From Microbacterium sp. LWO12-1.2 (GTDB lineage: Bacteria; Actinomycetota; Actinomycetes; Actinomycetales; Microbacteriaceae): a DNA stretch of 64,000 nucleotides. Every line of letters begins with the position of its first letter. Position 1 is the first letter of the stretch. The notes below the pieces were generated by a model. The model was given only the letters and a program-made list of their open reading frames with translations, was not told the origin of the DNA and did not search any database. The translations under genes were made by a program, and so were the position numbers. Shown here piece by piece: positions 32,297 to 39,190 of the stretch. The stretch lies in assembly GCF_040675875.1 (NCBI RefSeq), contig NZ_JBEGII010000001.1, positions 2,294,001 through 2,358,000 on the forward strand, written 5' to 3'.

Positions 32297-33772
32297 ATGT
32301 CCATCATTTCCGCCCACAGCTCTGCTGCACAGGCCATCGTCGGCGAACCCGAGGTCGTCGAGGATGGGTCCCTGAGCCTCCCCGATGGGTCCCTGAGCCT
32401 GTCGAAGGGCGTGGAGAACTCCCCTGCTTGGGCCCAGCTCAAGGATGCCGCGATCGCGATCCGTGAGTTCCAGATCAAGGACGGCTCGATCCCGGATGCC
32501 GCGCACCACGCCACCGCGCGTGACCTCGTGAGCGCCATCACCGGAGCGATCCGCGCTCTCGCTCCTGCCTTCCCTCACGACGCGGAGTACCTGGCCGCCT
32601 CGATCGTCGACTTCGACCGCTGGGTCGCCTCGGGCTTCGGCGTGCCGGACTTCCTCGACTCGCTCGTGGCCTTCCAGCCGCAGCAGCACCGTGTCGACGG
32701 CATCCGCCACCTCGTCGTCTTCCCGATGTACACGCAGAACGGCTCGAGCGATCGCCTGGTCGAGGCGCTGATCGTGGAGACGATCTGGCCGGAGTTCATC
32801 GCTGCGCTCGAGGCCGGCGACTACGGCAACAAGCTGTTCGTCTCGCTGCGCCTGGTCGACTTCACGCCCGGCTACGACACCAACTCCGCCGTGCTGTTCC
32901 CCGAGACCGTCGCGATGCGCGAGATCCCGACCTTCACGTGGGGCGCGATCTTCCAGGACCGCGAGGCCGCCCGGTACCGCCGCGTCACCCGCGCCGCTGC
33001 CGAGATCACCAACCTCGACCTGCCGGAGCGCGCCGCCGCGATGCTCGACGACCAGCAGGTGGCCGAGAAGACCTTCGTGATGTGGGACATCATCCACGAC
33101 CGCACCCACATGCGCGGCGATCTGCCGTTCGACCCGTTCATGATCAAGCAGCGCATGCCGTTCTTCCTCTACTCGCTCGAGGAGATGCGCTGCGACATGA
33201 CGGCGTTCCGCGAATCGGTGAAGATCGAGCGTGCCCTCGCCGCGCGCATCGCGGCCGGCGAAGTGCTCACCGACACCGAGCAGGAGATGCACGACTACGC
33301 GCACCTCGTGCAGTACGCGGTGATCTTCGACCGGATCTTCCGTTTCTCGATCACAGGCACCCGCACGCGCAACTACGACGCGGTCGGCGGTCAGCTGCTG
33401 TTCGCGTGGCTGCACCAGCGCGGTGTGCTGCACTGGACCGACACCGCTCTCGCCTTCGACTGGGACAACGTGCCGGATGCCGTCGTGGCACTGGGCGACG
33501 CGATCGACGACCTGTACTGGCACTCGATCGACCGCCCCAAGGTCGCGCACTGGCTGGCGGCGTACGAGCTCGTCCGCGGCACCCTCACCCCGCACCCGGC
33601 GTCGCAGTGGGCGCGCGGTCTGTCCGACGAGATCCTCGCCGGCGCGCCGAAGGGCTACACGGATGCGGTGATGGACGACGAATTCCCGCTGTCGATGTTC
33701 TTCGAGACCCTCGACAAGAAGATGAAGCCCGTCATCGAGTCGACGGTCGGCATCCGCGGCACCGACGACTGA
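32297..33772 (+). CDS. DUF6421 family protein
   Basis: 491 aa, soluble, function unknown. Conserved-looking stretches include VVFPMYTQNGSSDRLVEALI, DIIHDRTHMRGDLPFDPFM with closely placed His/Asp, and DYAHLVQYAVIFDRIFRFS, which could form a metal or hydrolase site. Residues 23-42 hold an in-frame duplication (DGSLSL twice) created by a short dispersed repeat at 32364-32409 and probably disordered. Next to an atypical SDR; divergent from an Lrp-type regulator. Shine-Dalgarno cggaggtcccg. Confidence 0.78.
   Translation: MSIISAHSSAAQAIVGEPEVVEDGSLSLPDGSLSLSKGVENSPAWAQLKDAAIAIREFQIKDGSIPDAAHHATARDLVSAITGAIRALAPAFPHDAEYLAASIVDFDRWVASGFGVPDFLDSLVAFQPQQHRVDGIRHLVVFPMYTQNGSSDRLVEALIVETIWPEFIAALEAGDYGNKLFVSLRLVDFTPGYDTNSAVLFPETVAMREIPTFTWGAIFQDREAARYRRVTRAAAEITNLDLPERAAAMLDDQQVAEKTFVMWDIIHDRTHMRGDLPFDPFMIKQRMPFFLYSLEEMRCDMTAFRESVKIERALAARIAAGEVLTDTEQEMHDYAHLVQYAVIFDRIFRFSITGTRTRNYDAVGGQLLFAWLHQRGVLHWTDTALAFDWDNVPDAVVALGDAIDDLYWHSIDRPKVAHWLAAYELVRGTLTPHPASQWARGLSDEILAGAPKGYTDAVMDDEFPLSMFFETLDKKMKPVIESTVGIRGTDD
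32364..32409. repeat. Dispersed repeat GGGTCCCTGAGCC..., 1.5 copies inside DUF6421 gene
   Basis: GATGGGTCCCTGAGCCT at 32364 and again at 32384, the second continuing TGTCGAAGGG to 32409. Length keeps the frame; encodes DGSLSL-P-DGSLSL-SKG. Confidence 0.75.
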
Positions 33773-33819
33773 CCGGCACGCGCCTGAGGCGCGTACGGAT
33801 ACGGCGCTGGGGCGCATTG

Positions 33820-33893
33820 CTTCTGCGGCCAGAACCACTTTCTGCGGATCACTCCGCCGGTTCTGGCCGCAGAAGTGTCTTCCATCCGCGAAA
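33820..33893. repeat. Four-part intergenic repeat, 19-nt period (element c)
   Basis: CTTCTGCGGCCAGAACC (33820-33836) and its perfect reverse complement (33859-33875) form a 17-bp stem. A second TTCTGCGG lies exactly 19 nt after the first (33821, 33840). A decayed second inverted copy CCGCGAAA starts 19 nt after CCGCAGAA (33867, 33886). Inner stem GCGGA-TCAC-TCCGC. It sits between the DUF6421 and SDR genes. Confidence 0.75.
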
Positions 33894-33902
33894 GTGAGAG
33901 AC

Positions 33903-34556
33903 ATGACCGATCACCAGGACATCTCCGGCCGCACGGTTCTGCTCGCCGGAGCGACGAGCGCCGCAGGCCTCGCCGCGACCCGTACGCTGCGGTCTGCCGG
34001 CGCTCAGGTCATCGCGACCGGGCGCTCGACCGAACGGCTGCAGGAGTTGGCGGATGCCGGCGCGCAGATCGAGGTCGCCGATGCGACCTCCCTCGCCGAG
34101 ATGACGGATCTGGCAGCCCGCATCGGCCGCGTGGATGCCGTCGTGCCCCTGGTCGGCGGATGGCGCGGTGGTGGCGGGCTCGCCGGGCAGAGCGACGAGG
34201 ACTTCGCCGCGCTGCTCCCCGCGCTCGAGGCGGTGCGCGCGACCAGCCGCGCGTTCGACGCGGCACTGCAGGCGTCGGATGCCGGACGTTTCGCGATCGT
34301 GTCGTCCACCGCTGTCGCCCGCCCGCTCGCCGGTGGCGCGAACTATGCCGCGATCAAGGCCGCGAGCGAGGCGTGGGCCCGGGCGGTCGCGCAGGGCTTC
34401 GCGAAGGCAGCCCGCGAGTCCGGCGAACCGCTGCGCGCGGCATCCGTCGTGTACCGGGCGAAGTCCCTCGACCCGCAGAGTCTCGCCAGCCGCATCCGCG
34501 CCTTGTGGGACATGGATGCTGCGGACCTCAACGACCGTGTGATCGACCTCGCCTGA
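33903..34556 (+). CDS. Atypical short-chain dehydrogenase (SDR-like)
   Basis: 217 aa, shorter than usual. Nucleotide loop LLAGATSAAGLAATRTL departs from the classic TGxxxGxG. Asp-Ala-Thr after strand 3 (VADATSLAEM), STAVARPLAGG supplies a Ser and NYAAIKAAS keeps the Tyr-x-x-x-Lys pair. Probably an NAD(P)-binding protein working with DUF6421. ATG at 33903 has gagagac upstream; an in-frame GTG lies at 33894. Confidence 0.75.
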   Translation: MTDHQDISGRTVLLAGATSAAGLAATRTLRSAGAQVIATGRSTERLQELADAGAQIEVADATSLAEMTDLAARIGRVDAVVPLVGGWRGGGGLAGQSDEDFAALLPALEAVRATSRAFDAALQASDAGRFAIVSSTAVARPLAGGANYAAIKAASEAWARAVAQGFAKAARESGEPLRAASVVYRAKSLDPQSLASRIRALWDMDAADLNDRVIDLA

Positions 34557-34623
34557 CGCGCCCCCGGCGCACCCCGCAATCTTCAGGCGCCATCAACACG
34601 CGCCGTCATCCTGCGCCCTGCCA

Positions 34624-34662
34624 TCACCAGACGTCGTCACCAGACGTCGTCACCAGACGTCG
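34624..34662. repeat. 13-bp tandem repeat, three perfect copies
   Basis: TCACCAGACGTCG at 34624, 34637 and 34650, in the gap between the SDR and MFS stops. Confidence 0.8.
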
Positions 34663-34672
34663 TCGCCGGCCG

Positions 34673-36154
34673 TCACCGTGCGTCAGGCGGCATCCCTGGA
34701 ACGATCGGCGGGGCGTCAAACCTCCTGGCGCCGTCGCGCGACTCCCGGCCCGACGACACGGCATCCGGCAGCTCACCCTCTGCGGCGACCGACTCGGGGT
34801 CGTTCCCGGCATCCCTCTCGCCCTCTTGTTCAGGCACCGGATCCGGGGCGTTCGTGTACAGCTCGGTGAGCTGACGGTATGACTTCGTGAAGAACGCGAG
34901 CGTGCCGACCACGACCATGATCAGTCCCGCGAACAGGCAGATCAGCGCGATGCCGCGGGCCTCACCTTCACCGAGGAGCCACCCCCACTGCTGCTGCCCC
35001 TCCCGCGTCTTCATGTACGGGATGATCAGGAACTCGGCGATCGGCGCGATCAGGAATGCGGTGATCGGGGCTGCGGCCGCCTCCATCGCCGCAGCGACGC
35101 CGAACACGCGCCCCTGACGCTCGAACGGCACGACCTTCTGGATCACCGTCTGCTCCGCCGCCTCCACCGGGGGCACCAGCGCCATGTAGACCCACATGCC
35201 CAGCACATACAGCGGCCACCACTCGCGCAGCATGAAGACGGACCCCAGGAGCCCCATCGCGATCACGACGAGGAGCATCGTGCGCATCGGCTTCGCACCG
35301 AGACCGAACTTCGCCACCAGGAGTCCACCGATCAGGAACCCCGTCGAGGCGAAGGCCAGAGCGAAACCCCACATCTGCGCGTTGAACAGCGTGAGTCCGT
35401 AGGGATCCATGAGCGCCATGTAGACGCCGCCGATGAGGTTGTTGAAGGTCGAGAAGATGATCAGGGCGAACAGACCGGGCGCCAACCGGATCGCGCGCAC
35501 GCTCCCGCGGAAGTCCAGGGCACTCTTCGCCTCGGGGTCGGCTTCGGGGGTGCCCTCGGGAATACGGATGAAGAGCAGGTGCACGAAGGTGAACCCCATC
35601 GCGACGATCGCGATCGCGAGGGTCCACCCCATGCCGAGGAACCCGATCGAGAGTCCCGAGAAGACGCTCGTCACCAGGAAGGCGAGACCCTGCACGGTGC
35701 CGACGAGACCGTTGGCGTTCGCACGCTTGTCTTCAGGCACGAGCAGCGTGACCGTGGTCGACAGGGCGATGTTGCGCAGCTGCTCGATCACGCCGCCGAA
35801 GAGGATGACCGCTGAGAACAGCCAGAACCACGGTCCGCCGAGGTCGAGCAGCGCGCTCTCGGGCTGCCACACGTACAGCACGCCGGCCAGCAGGAACGCG
35901 ATGGCCGAGATGACGCTCGAGAGCAGCATGACGGTGTGTTTGCGGTGCCGATCGACGATCGTGCCGAAGAACATCGCGAAGAACGCGACCATCAACATGT
36001 ACGCGCCGCCGATGATTCCGGTGGCCAGCACGGACTGCGTCTCGATGTACACCCAGAACGTGAGCGCGAACCACAGGAAGCTCGTCGTGACGTTGGCGAT
36101 CAACGTGTTGACGAGGACATTCGCGAAGGCCGTCTTCGCTGCGGTGCGCTGCAT
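34673..36154 (-). CDS. MFS transporter with long acidic C-terminal tail
   Basis: 493 aa, about 12 helices, with MFS motif-A-like FGTIVDRHRKHTVML after helix 2, resembling the MFS_3 / enterobactin-exporter-type group. The central loop is charged. Residues ~450-493 form a Glu/Asp/Pro-rich tail ending PGMPPDAR. Substrate unknown. The start at 36154 (MQRTAAK) is 96 nt inside a longer frame and was chosen because TACCCT lies 6 nt upstream and the first helix begins right after it. Confidence 0.85.
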   Translation of the reverse strand: MQRTAAKTAFANVLVNTLIANVTTSFLWFALTFWVYIETQSVLATGIIGGAYMLMVAFFAMFFGTIVDRHRKHTVMLLSSVISAIAFLLAGVLYVWQPESALLDLGGPWFWLFSAVILFGGVIEQLRNIALSTTVTLLVPEDKRANANGLVGTVQGLAFLVTSVFSGLSIGFLGMGWTLAIAIVAMGFTFVHLLFIRIPEGTPEADPEAKSALDFRGSVRAIRLAPGLFALIIFSTFNNLIGGVYMALMDPYGLTLFNAQMWGFALAFASTGFLIGGLLVAKFGLGAKPMRTMLLVVIAMGLLGSVFMLREWWPLYVLGMWVYMALVPPVEAAEQTVIQKVVPFERQGRVFGVAAAMEAAAAPITAFLIAPIAEFLIIPYMKTREGQQQWGWLLGEGEARGIALICLFAGLIMVVVGTLAFFTKSYRQLTELYTNAPDPVPEQEGERDAGNDPESVAAEGELPDAVSSGRESRDGARRFDAPPIVPGMPPDAR

Positions 36155-36160
36155 GTTCCG

Positions 36161-36166
36161 AGGGTA
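36161..36166 (-). promoter_or_regulatory. TACCCT -10-like box, leaderless start of 34673-36154 MFS gene
   Basis: Minus-strand TACCCT, 6 nt, ATG at 36154. Confidence 0.5.
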
Positions 36167-36204
36167 GAGCGCACCTCCGACATCCGGAACCCCTCTCCCC
36201 CGGA

Positions 36205-36315
36205 CCGACGGTTCACGGACCTGTCGGAGCCGACGGTTCACGGAGACCACGATGATCGGCGGAGGTTCTCCCGTCGATCGGTCCGTGTTCCGTCCATTCG
36301 TCCGTGATCCGTCGG
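36205..36315. repeat. Four-part intergenic repeat (element d)
   Basis: CCGACGGTTCACGGA at 36205 and 36230 (25 nt apart), then inverted copies TCCGTGTTCCGTCCA at 36282 (weak) and TCCGTGATCCGTCGG at 36301 (14/15), 19 nt apart. Between divergent MFS and aldolase genes. Confidence 0.65.
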
Positions 36316-36331
36316 CAGCTCGAAGAATCCG

Positions 36332-36347
36332 CCCCCTGGACAGGGGG
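36332..36347. other. 6-bp GC hairpin upstream of threonine aldolase gene
   Basis: CCCCCT-GGAC-AGGGGG, about 40 bp before the TAGGCT box of the aldolase gene. Confidence 0.4.
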
Positions 36348-36387
36348 AATCAGAGGCCCGCACGCCGGTCGCCGCGGGCCAGGGCCT

Positions 36388-36393
36388 TAGGCT
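36388..36393 (+). promoter_or_regulatory. TAGGCT -10-like box, leaderless start of threonine aldolase gene
   Basis: TAGGCT, 6 nt, GTG at 36400. Confidence 0.5.
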
Positions 36394-36399
36394 GTATCG

Positions 36400-37467
36400 G
36401 TGAGCATCCAGCATGACCCCGCGATCCGGGGCTTCGCCAGCGACAACTATTCCGGCATCCACCCCGAGGTCCTCGCGGCCATCGCGGAGGCCAACGACGG
36501 GCACCAGGGTGCGTACGGCAGCGACGTCTACACGGCTCGGCTGCAGGAGGTCTTCCAGGAGCAGTTCGGCGACGGCGTCGAGGCGTTCCCCGTGTTCAAC
36601 GGAACCGGAGCGAACGTCACAGGACTCCAGTCGATGCTGCCGCGCTGGGGCGCCGTGATCGCGGCCTCCACGGCCCACATCAACGTCGACGAGGGTGGCG
36701 CCCCCGAGAAGATCGGCGGCTTCAAGCTGCTCACGGTCCCGACCGAGGACGGCAAGCTCACCCCCGAGCTCATCGACCGCGAGGCGTGGGGCTGGGGCGA
36801 CGAGCACCGGGCACAGCCGCTGGTCGTGTCGATCACGCAGTCGACCGAGCTCGGCACGCTGTACACCGCAGAAGAGATCCGTGCGATCGCCGACCACGCC
36901 CATGAGCGCGGTATGAAGCTGCACCTCGACGGTGCGCGACTGTCGAATGCCGCCGCCGCACTCGACCTGCCGCTGCGCGCCTTCACGCGCGACGCCGGCG
37001 TCGACGTGCTGAGCTTCGGCGGCACCAAGAACGGCGCCATGCTCGGCGAGGCGGTCGTGGTGCTGAACCCCGCGGCATCCGATGGACTCGTCTACTCCCG
37101 CAAGTTCAACATGCAGCTGTCGTCGAAGATGCGCTTCGTCTCGGCACAGCTGATCGCGCTGCTCGAGGGCGACCTGTGGCTGCGCAACGCCCGGCACGCG
37201 AACGCCATGGCCGCACGACTGCGCGGCGAGATCGAGGCCGGCATCGCGGCAGGCTCCATCAACGGCGTCTCGTTCACCCAGCCGACGCAGTCCAACGGCG
37301 TCTTCGCAACTGTCCCCGATGGTGTCGCCGATGCCCTGCGCGAGTCGTTCCGCTTCTACGACTGGGATGCGGCGCGCAATGAGGTGCGCTGGATGTGCAG
37401 CTTCGACACGCACGAGTCCGACGTCGACGCGTTCGTCACCGAGCTGTCGCGCCTCACCGCACCCTGA
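36400..37467 (+). CDS. Low-specificity L-threonine aldolase-like PLP enzyme
   Basis: 355 aa, GTG start. Fold-type I PLP enzyme of the beta-eliminating-lyase/threonine aldolase group: GFASDNYSGIHPEVLAAI at the N-terminus, LHLDGARLSNAAAAL for the cofactor Asp, and the Schiff-base Lys in LSFGGTKNGAMLGEAVVV. Cleaves L-threonine or allo-threonine to glycine and acetaldehyde. Regular length for the family. Monocistronic, between two structured intergenic repeats (d and b). Confidence 0.9.
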   Translation: MSIQHDPAIRGFASDNYSGIHPEVLAAIAEANDGHQGAYGSDVYTARLQEVFQEQFGDGVEAFPVFNGTGANVTGLQSMLPRWGAVIAASTAHINVDEGGAPEKIGGFKLLTVPTEDGKLTPELIDREAWGWGDEHRAQPLVVSITQSTELGTLYTAEEIRAIADHAHERGMKLHLDGARLSNAAAALDLPLRAFTRDAGVDVLSFGGTKNGAMLGEAVVVLNPAASDGLVYSRKFNMQLSSKMRFVSAQLIALLEGDLWLRNARHANAMAARLRGEIEAGIAAGSINGVSFTQPTQSNGVFATVPDGVADALRESFRFYDWDAARNEVRWMCSFDTHESDVDAFVTELSRLTAP

Positions 37468-37494
37468 CCCGCCCTCGGGCCGCGAATCGTGGGC

Positions 37495-37576
37495 GCCGAG
37501 TGCACGGCCTCGCGTCGAGTGCACGAGGTGCGTGCGTCACGACGTCGTGCACTCGGCAGCATCCCGTGCACTCGGC
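37495..37576. repeat. Four-part intergenic repeat, 19-nt period (element b)
   Basis: GCCGAGTGCACG at 37495 and an 11/12 copy at 37514; reverse complement CGTGCACTCGGC at 37546 and 37565. Both spacings are 19 nt. Lies between convergent aldolase and Nudix-like genes. Confidence 0.85.
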
Positions 37577-37601
37577 AGCAGCCACCGCGCACGGCGGGCC
37601 G

Positions 37602-38204
37602 TCAGCGCAGCAGGCCCAGGTTCGCGAGGGCCTGTCGGATCAGCGTGCCCCTGCCGCCCTCCATCTCGGCAGCGACCGCGTCGGATCCGGCGGCCTCCGG
37701 CGAGAACCAGGTGACCTCGAGAGCGTCCTGACGCGGCTCGCACGTGCCGGTGACGGGCACGACGAAGGCCAGCGAGACCGCGTGCTGACGGTCGTCGTGA
37801 TAGGCGCTGACGCCGGGGATGGGGAAGTACTCGGCGACCGTGAAGGGAAGCGGCTGCGGCGGCAGCAGCGGGAACGCCATGGGTCCGAGGTCGTTCTCGA
37901 CGTGGCGGAAGAGCGCATCGCGGATGGTCTCGCCGAAGCGCACGCGGCCGGAGACGATCGTCCGCGTCATCTCGCCCATCGGTGTGGACCGCAGCAGGAT
38001 GCCGATCTCGATCACCTGACCCGAGCCGTCGGTGCGTACGGGGATCGCCTCGACGTAGAGCATCGGCAGGTGCCGACGCGCCTCCGCGAGTTCGAACTCG
38101 CTCAGCCAGCCGGGGTTGGAGTCTCGGGTGGGCTGCTGCCCGTCGCCGTAAGCTCCGAGGCCGTCGTCGGGCTCAGGATCGGGATCAGGTGTGCGAACGG
38201 CCAT
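37602..38204 (-). CDS. DUF4916/Nudix-like protein with altered Nudix box
   Basis: 200 aa. The region GRVRFGETIRDALFRHVENDLG aligns with the Nudix box GX5EX7REUXEEXGU but reads RHVEND where RExxEE is expected, so the metal-binding glutamates are largely replaced and hydrolase activity is doubtful. The rest (YVEAIPVRTDGSGQVIEIGI, DALEVTWFSPE) fits the actinobacterial DUF4916 group. Possibly a binding or regulatory Nudix protein. Confidence 0.8.
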   Translation of the reverse strand: MAVRTPDPDPEPDDGLGAYGDGQQPTRDSNPGWLSEFELAEARRHLPMLYVEAIPVRTDGSGQVIEIGILLRSTPMGEMTRTIVSGRVRFGETIRDALFRHVENDLGPMAFPLLPPQPLPFTVAEYFPIPGVSAYHDDRQHAVSLAFVVPVTGTCEPRQDALEVTWFSPEAAGSDAVAAEMEGGRGTLIRQALANLGLLR

Positions 38205-38276
38205 GCGTCCTTTCTACCAGCCGCACCTCTCCGTCGACACAGTGTGGACGTCGGAGGGCCCTGGCAGGATGAAGGA

Positions 38277-38930
38277 GTGAGCGAGAAACTGACGATCGAC
38301 GACGCCGCGACGCGCTGGTCGACGCCCGACCGCGCCGGGATGCCGCTGGTGGTGCTGCTGCACGGCTACGGCGCCGACGAGCACGACCTGTTCGGGCTCG
38401 TCCCCCACCTGCCCGAGGGCATCGCCGCCGCATCCGTGGCCGCGCCGCTCACACCGCCATGGCCCATGCCCGGCCGCTCCTGGTACCCGATCGAGGGCCT
38501 CGACGGGCGCAGTGCAGATGCGGTGACCGCCGCCGCCGACGCCTTCCTCCGGTGGCTCGACACCGCGGCGACCGGGGCATCCTCCGTCGCCCTGCTGGGA
38601 TTCTCGCAGGGTGCAGCAGTGGCGCTGCAGGCCCTACGGCTGGCTCCGGAGCGCTTCGGCGCCGTGGCAGCCCTCAGTGGCTATGCGGCGCCGGGTGAGC
38701 TGCCGCACGACGACGATCTGAAGGAGCTGCGGCCGCCGGTGTTCTGGGGACGCGGTTCGCACGACGACGTCATCCCTCCGGCACTGATCGATCACACCGC
38801 GCAGTGGCTGCCCGAGCACTCCGAGCTGTCCGGCCGTGTCTACATCGGCCTCACCCACAGCATCTCCGAGGAGGAGCTCGTCGACGTGCGGCTGTTCCTG
38901 ACCAAGTGGGTCGAGGGCATCACGCCCTGA
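38277..38930 (+). CDS. Phospholipase/carboxylesterase-family alpha/beta hydrolase
   Basis: 217 aa, GTG start. Oxyanion loop LLHGYGADEHDLFGL, nucleophile Ser in GFSQG, acid Asp in GSHDDVIP and catalytic His in LTHSISEEE: the complete YpfH/carboxylesterase triad. No signal peptide, so cytoplasmic esterase. CAGGAT lies 6 nt before the GTG and gaagga overlaps that spacer. Confidence 0.87.
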   Translation: MSEKLTIDDAATRWSTPDRAGMPLVVLLHGYGADEHDLFGLVPHLPEGIAAASVAAPLTPPWPMPGRSWYPIEGLDGRSADAVTAAADAFLRWLDTAATGASSVALLGFSQGAAVALQALRLAPERFGAVAALSGYAAPGELPHDDDLKELRPPVFWGRGSHDDVIPPALIDHTAQWLPEHSELSGRVYIGLTHSISEEELVDVRLFLTKWVEGITP

Positions 38931-39190
38931 GACCCGCCGTCTCCGGTCAGGAACGAAACGACACGCCCGAGGGTTGCGAAGCGCGACACGCCCGGGTATC
39001 GTCGGGGAGTCCTGTCCGCCGTGTCTGGAAGTCCTTTGATCTGATCCGTCGCCTCCGCGCCTCTCTTTCCGCGCGCTGACCCGACGATCGCCGACTCACA
39101 CGGCCCGCACCGCCCTTCGAGGGCGTCGACTCTCGACGACCCCGCCGGTGCTCCGGTGTCAGTGCACCCTCGCACTCGACAGGAGACCTC
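38931..39190 (+). promoter_or_regulatory. 260-bp non-coding leader of the ABC-F gene with hairpins
   Basis: No convincing ORF. Contains CGCCC-TTCGA-GGGCG (39111-39125), directly followed by and sharing two bases with CGTCGA-CTC-TCGACG (39124-39138), plus GGTGC/GCACC further down before the caggaga ribosome site. Such long structured leaders on antibiotic-type ABC-F genes can act as ribosome-dependent attenuators; here this is only suggested. A tiny GTG frame (7 codons, from 39020) exists but is unsupported. Confidence 0.4.

Noticed and set aside
34624..34662. Possible CRISPR or minisatellite
   Set aside because: The three 13-bp units are immediately adjacent with no spacers and no cas genes exist in the window; it is a simple tandem repeat.
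39020..39043. Regulatory peptide ORF in the ABC-F leader
   Set aside because: A 7-codon GTG frame exists but has no ribosome binding site or conserved context visible in one sequence, so it was not annotated.
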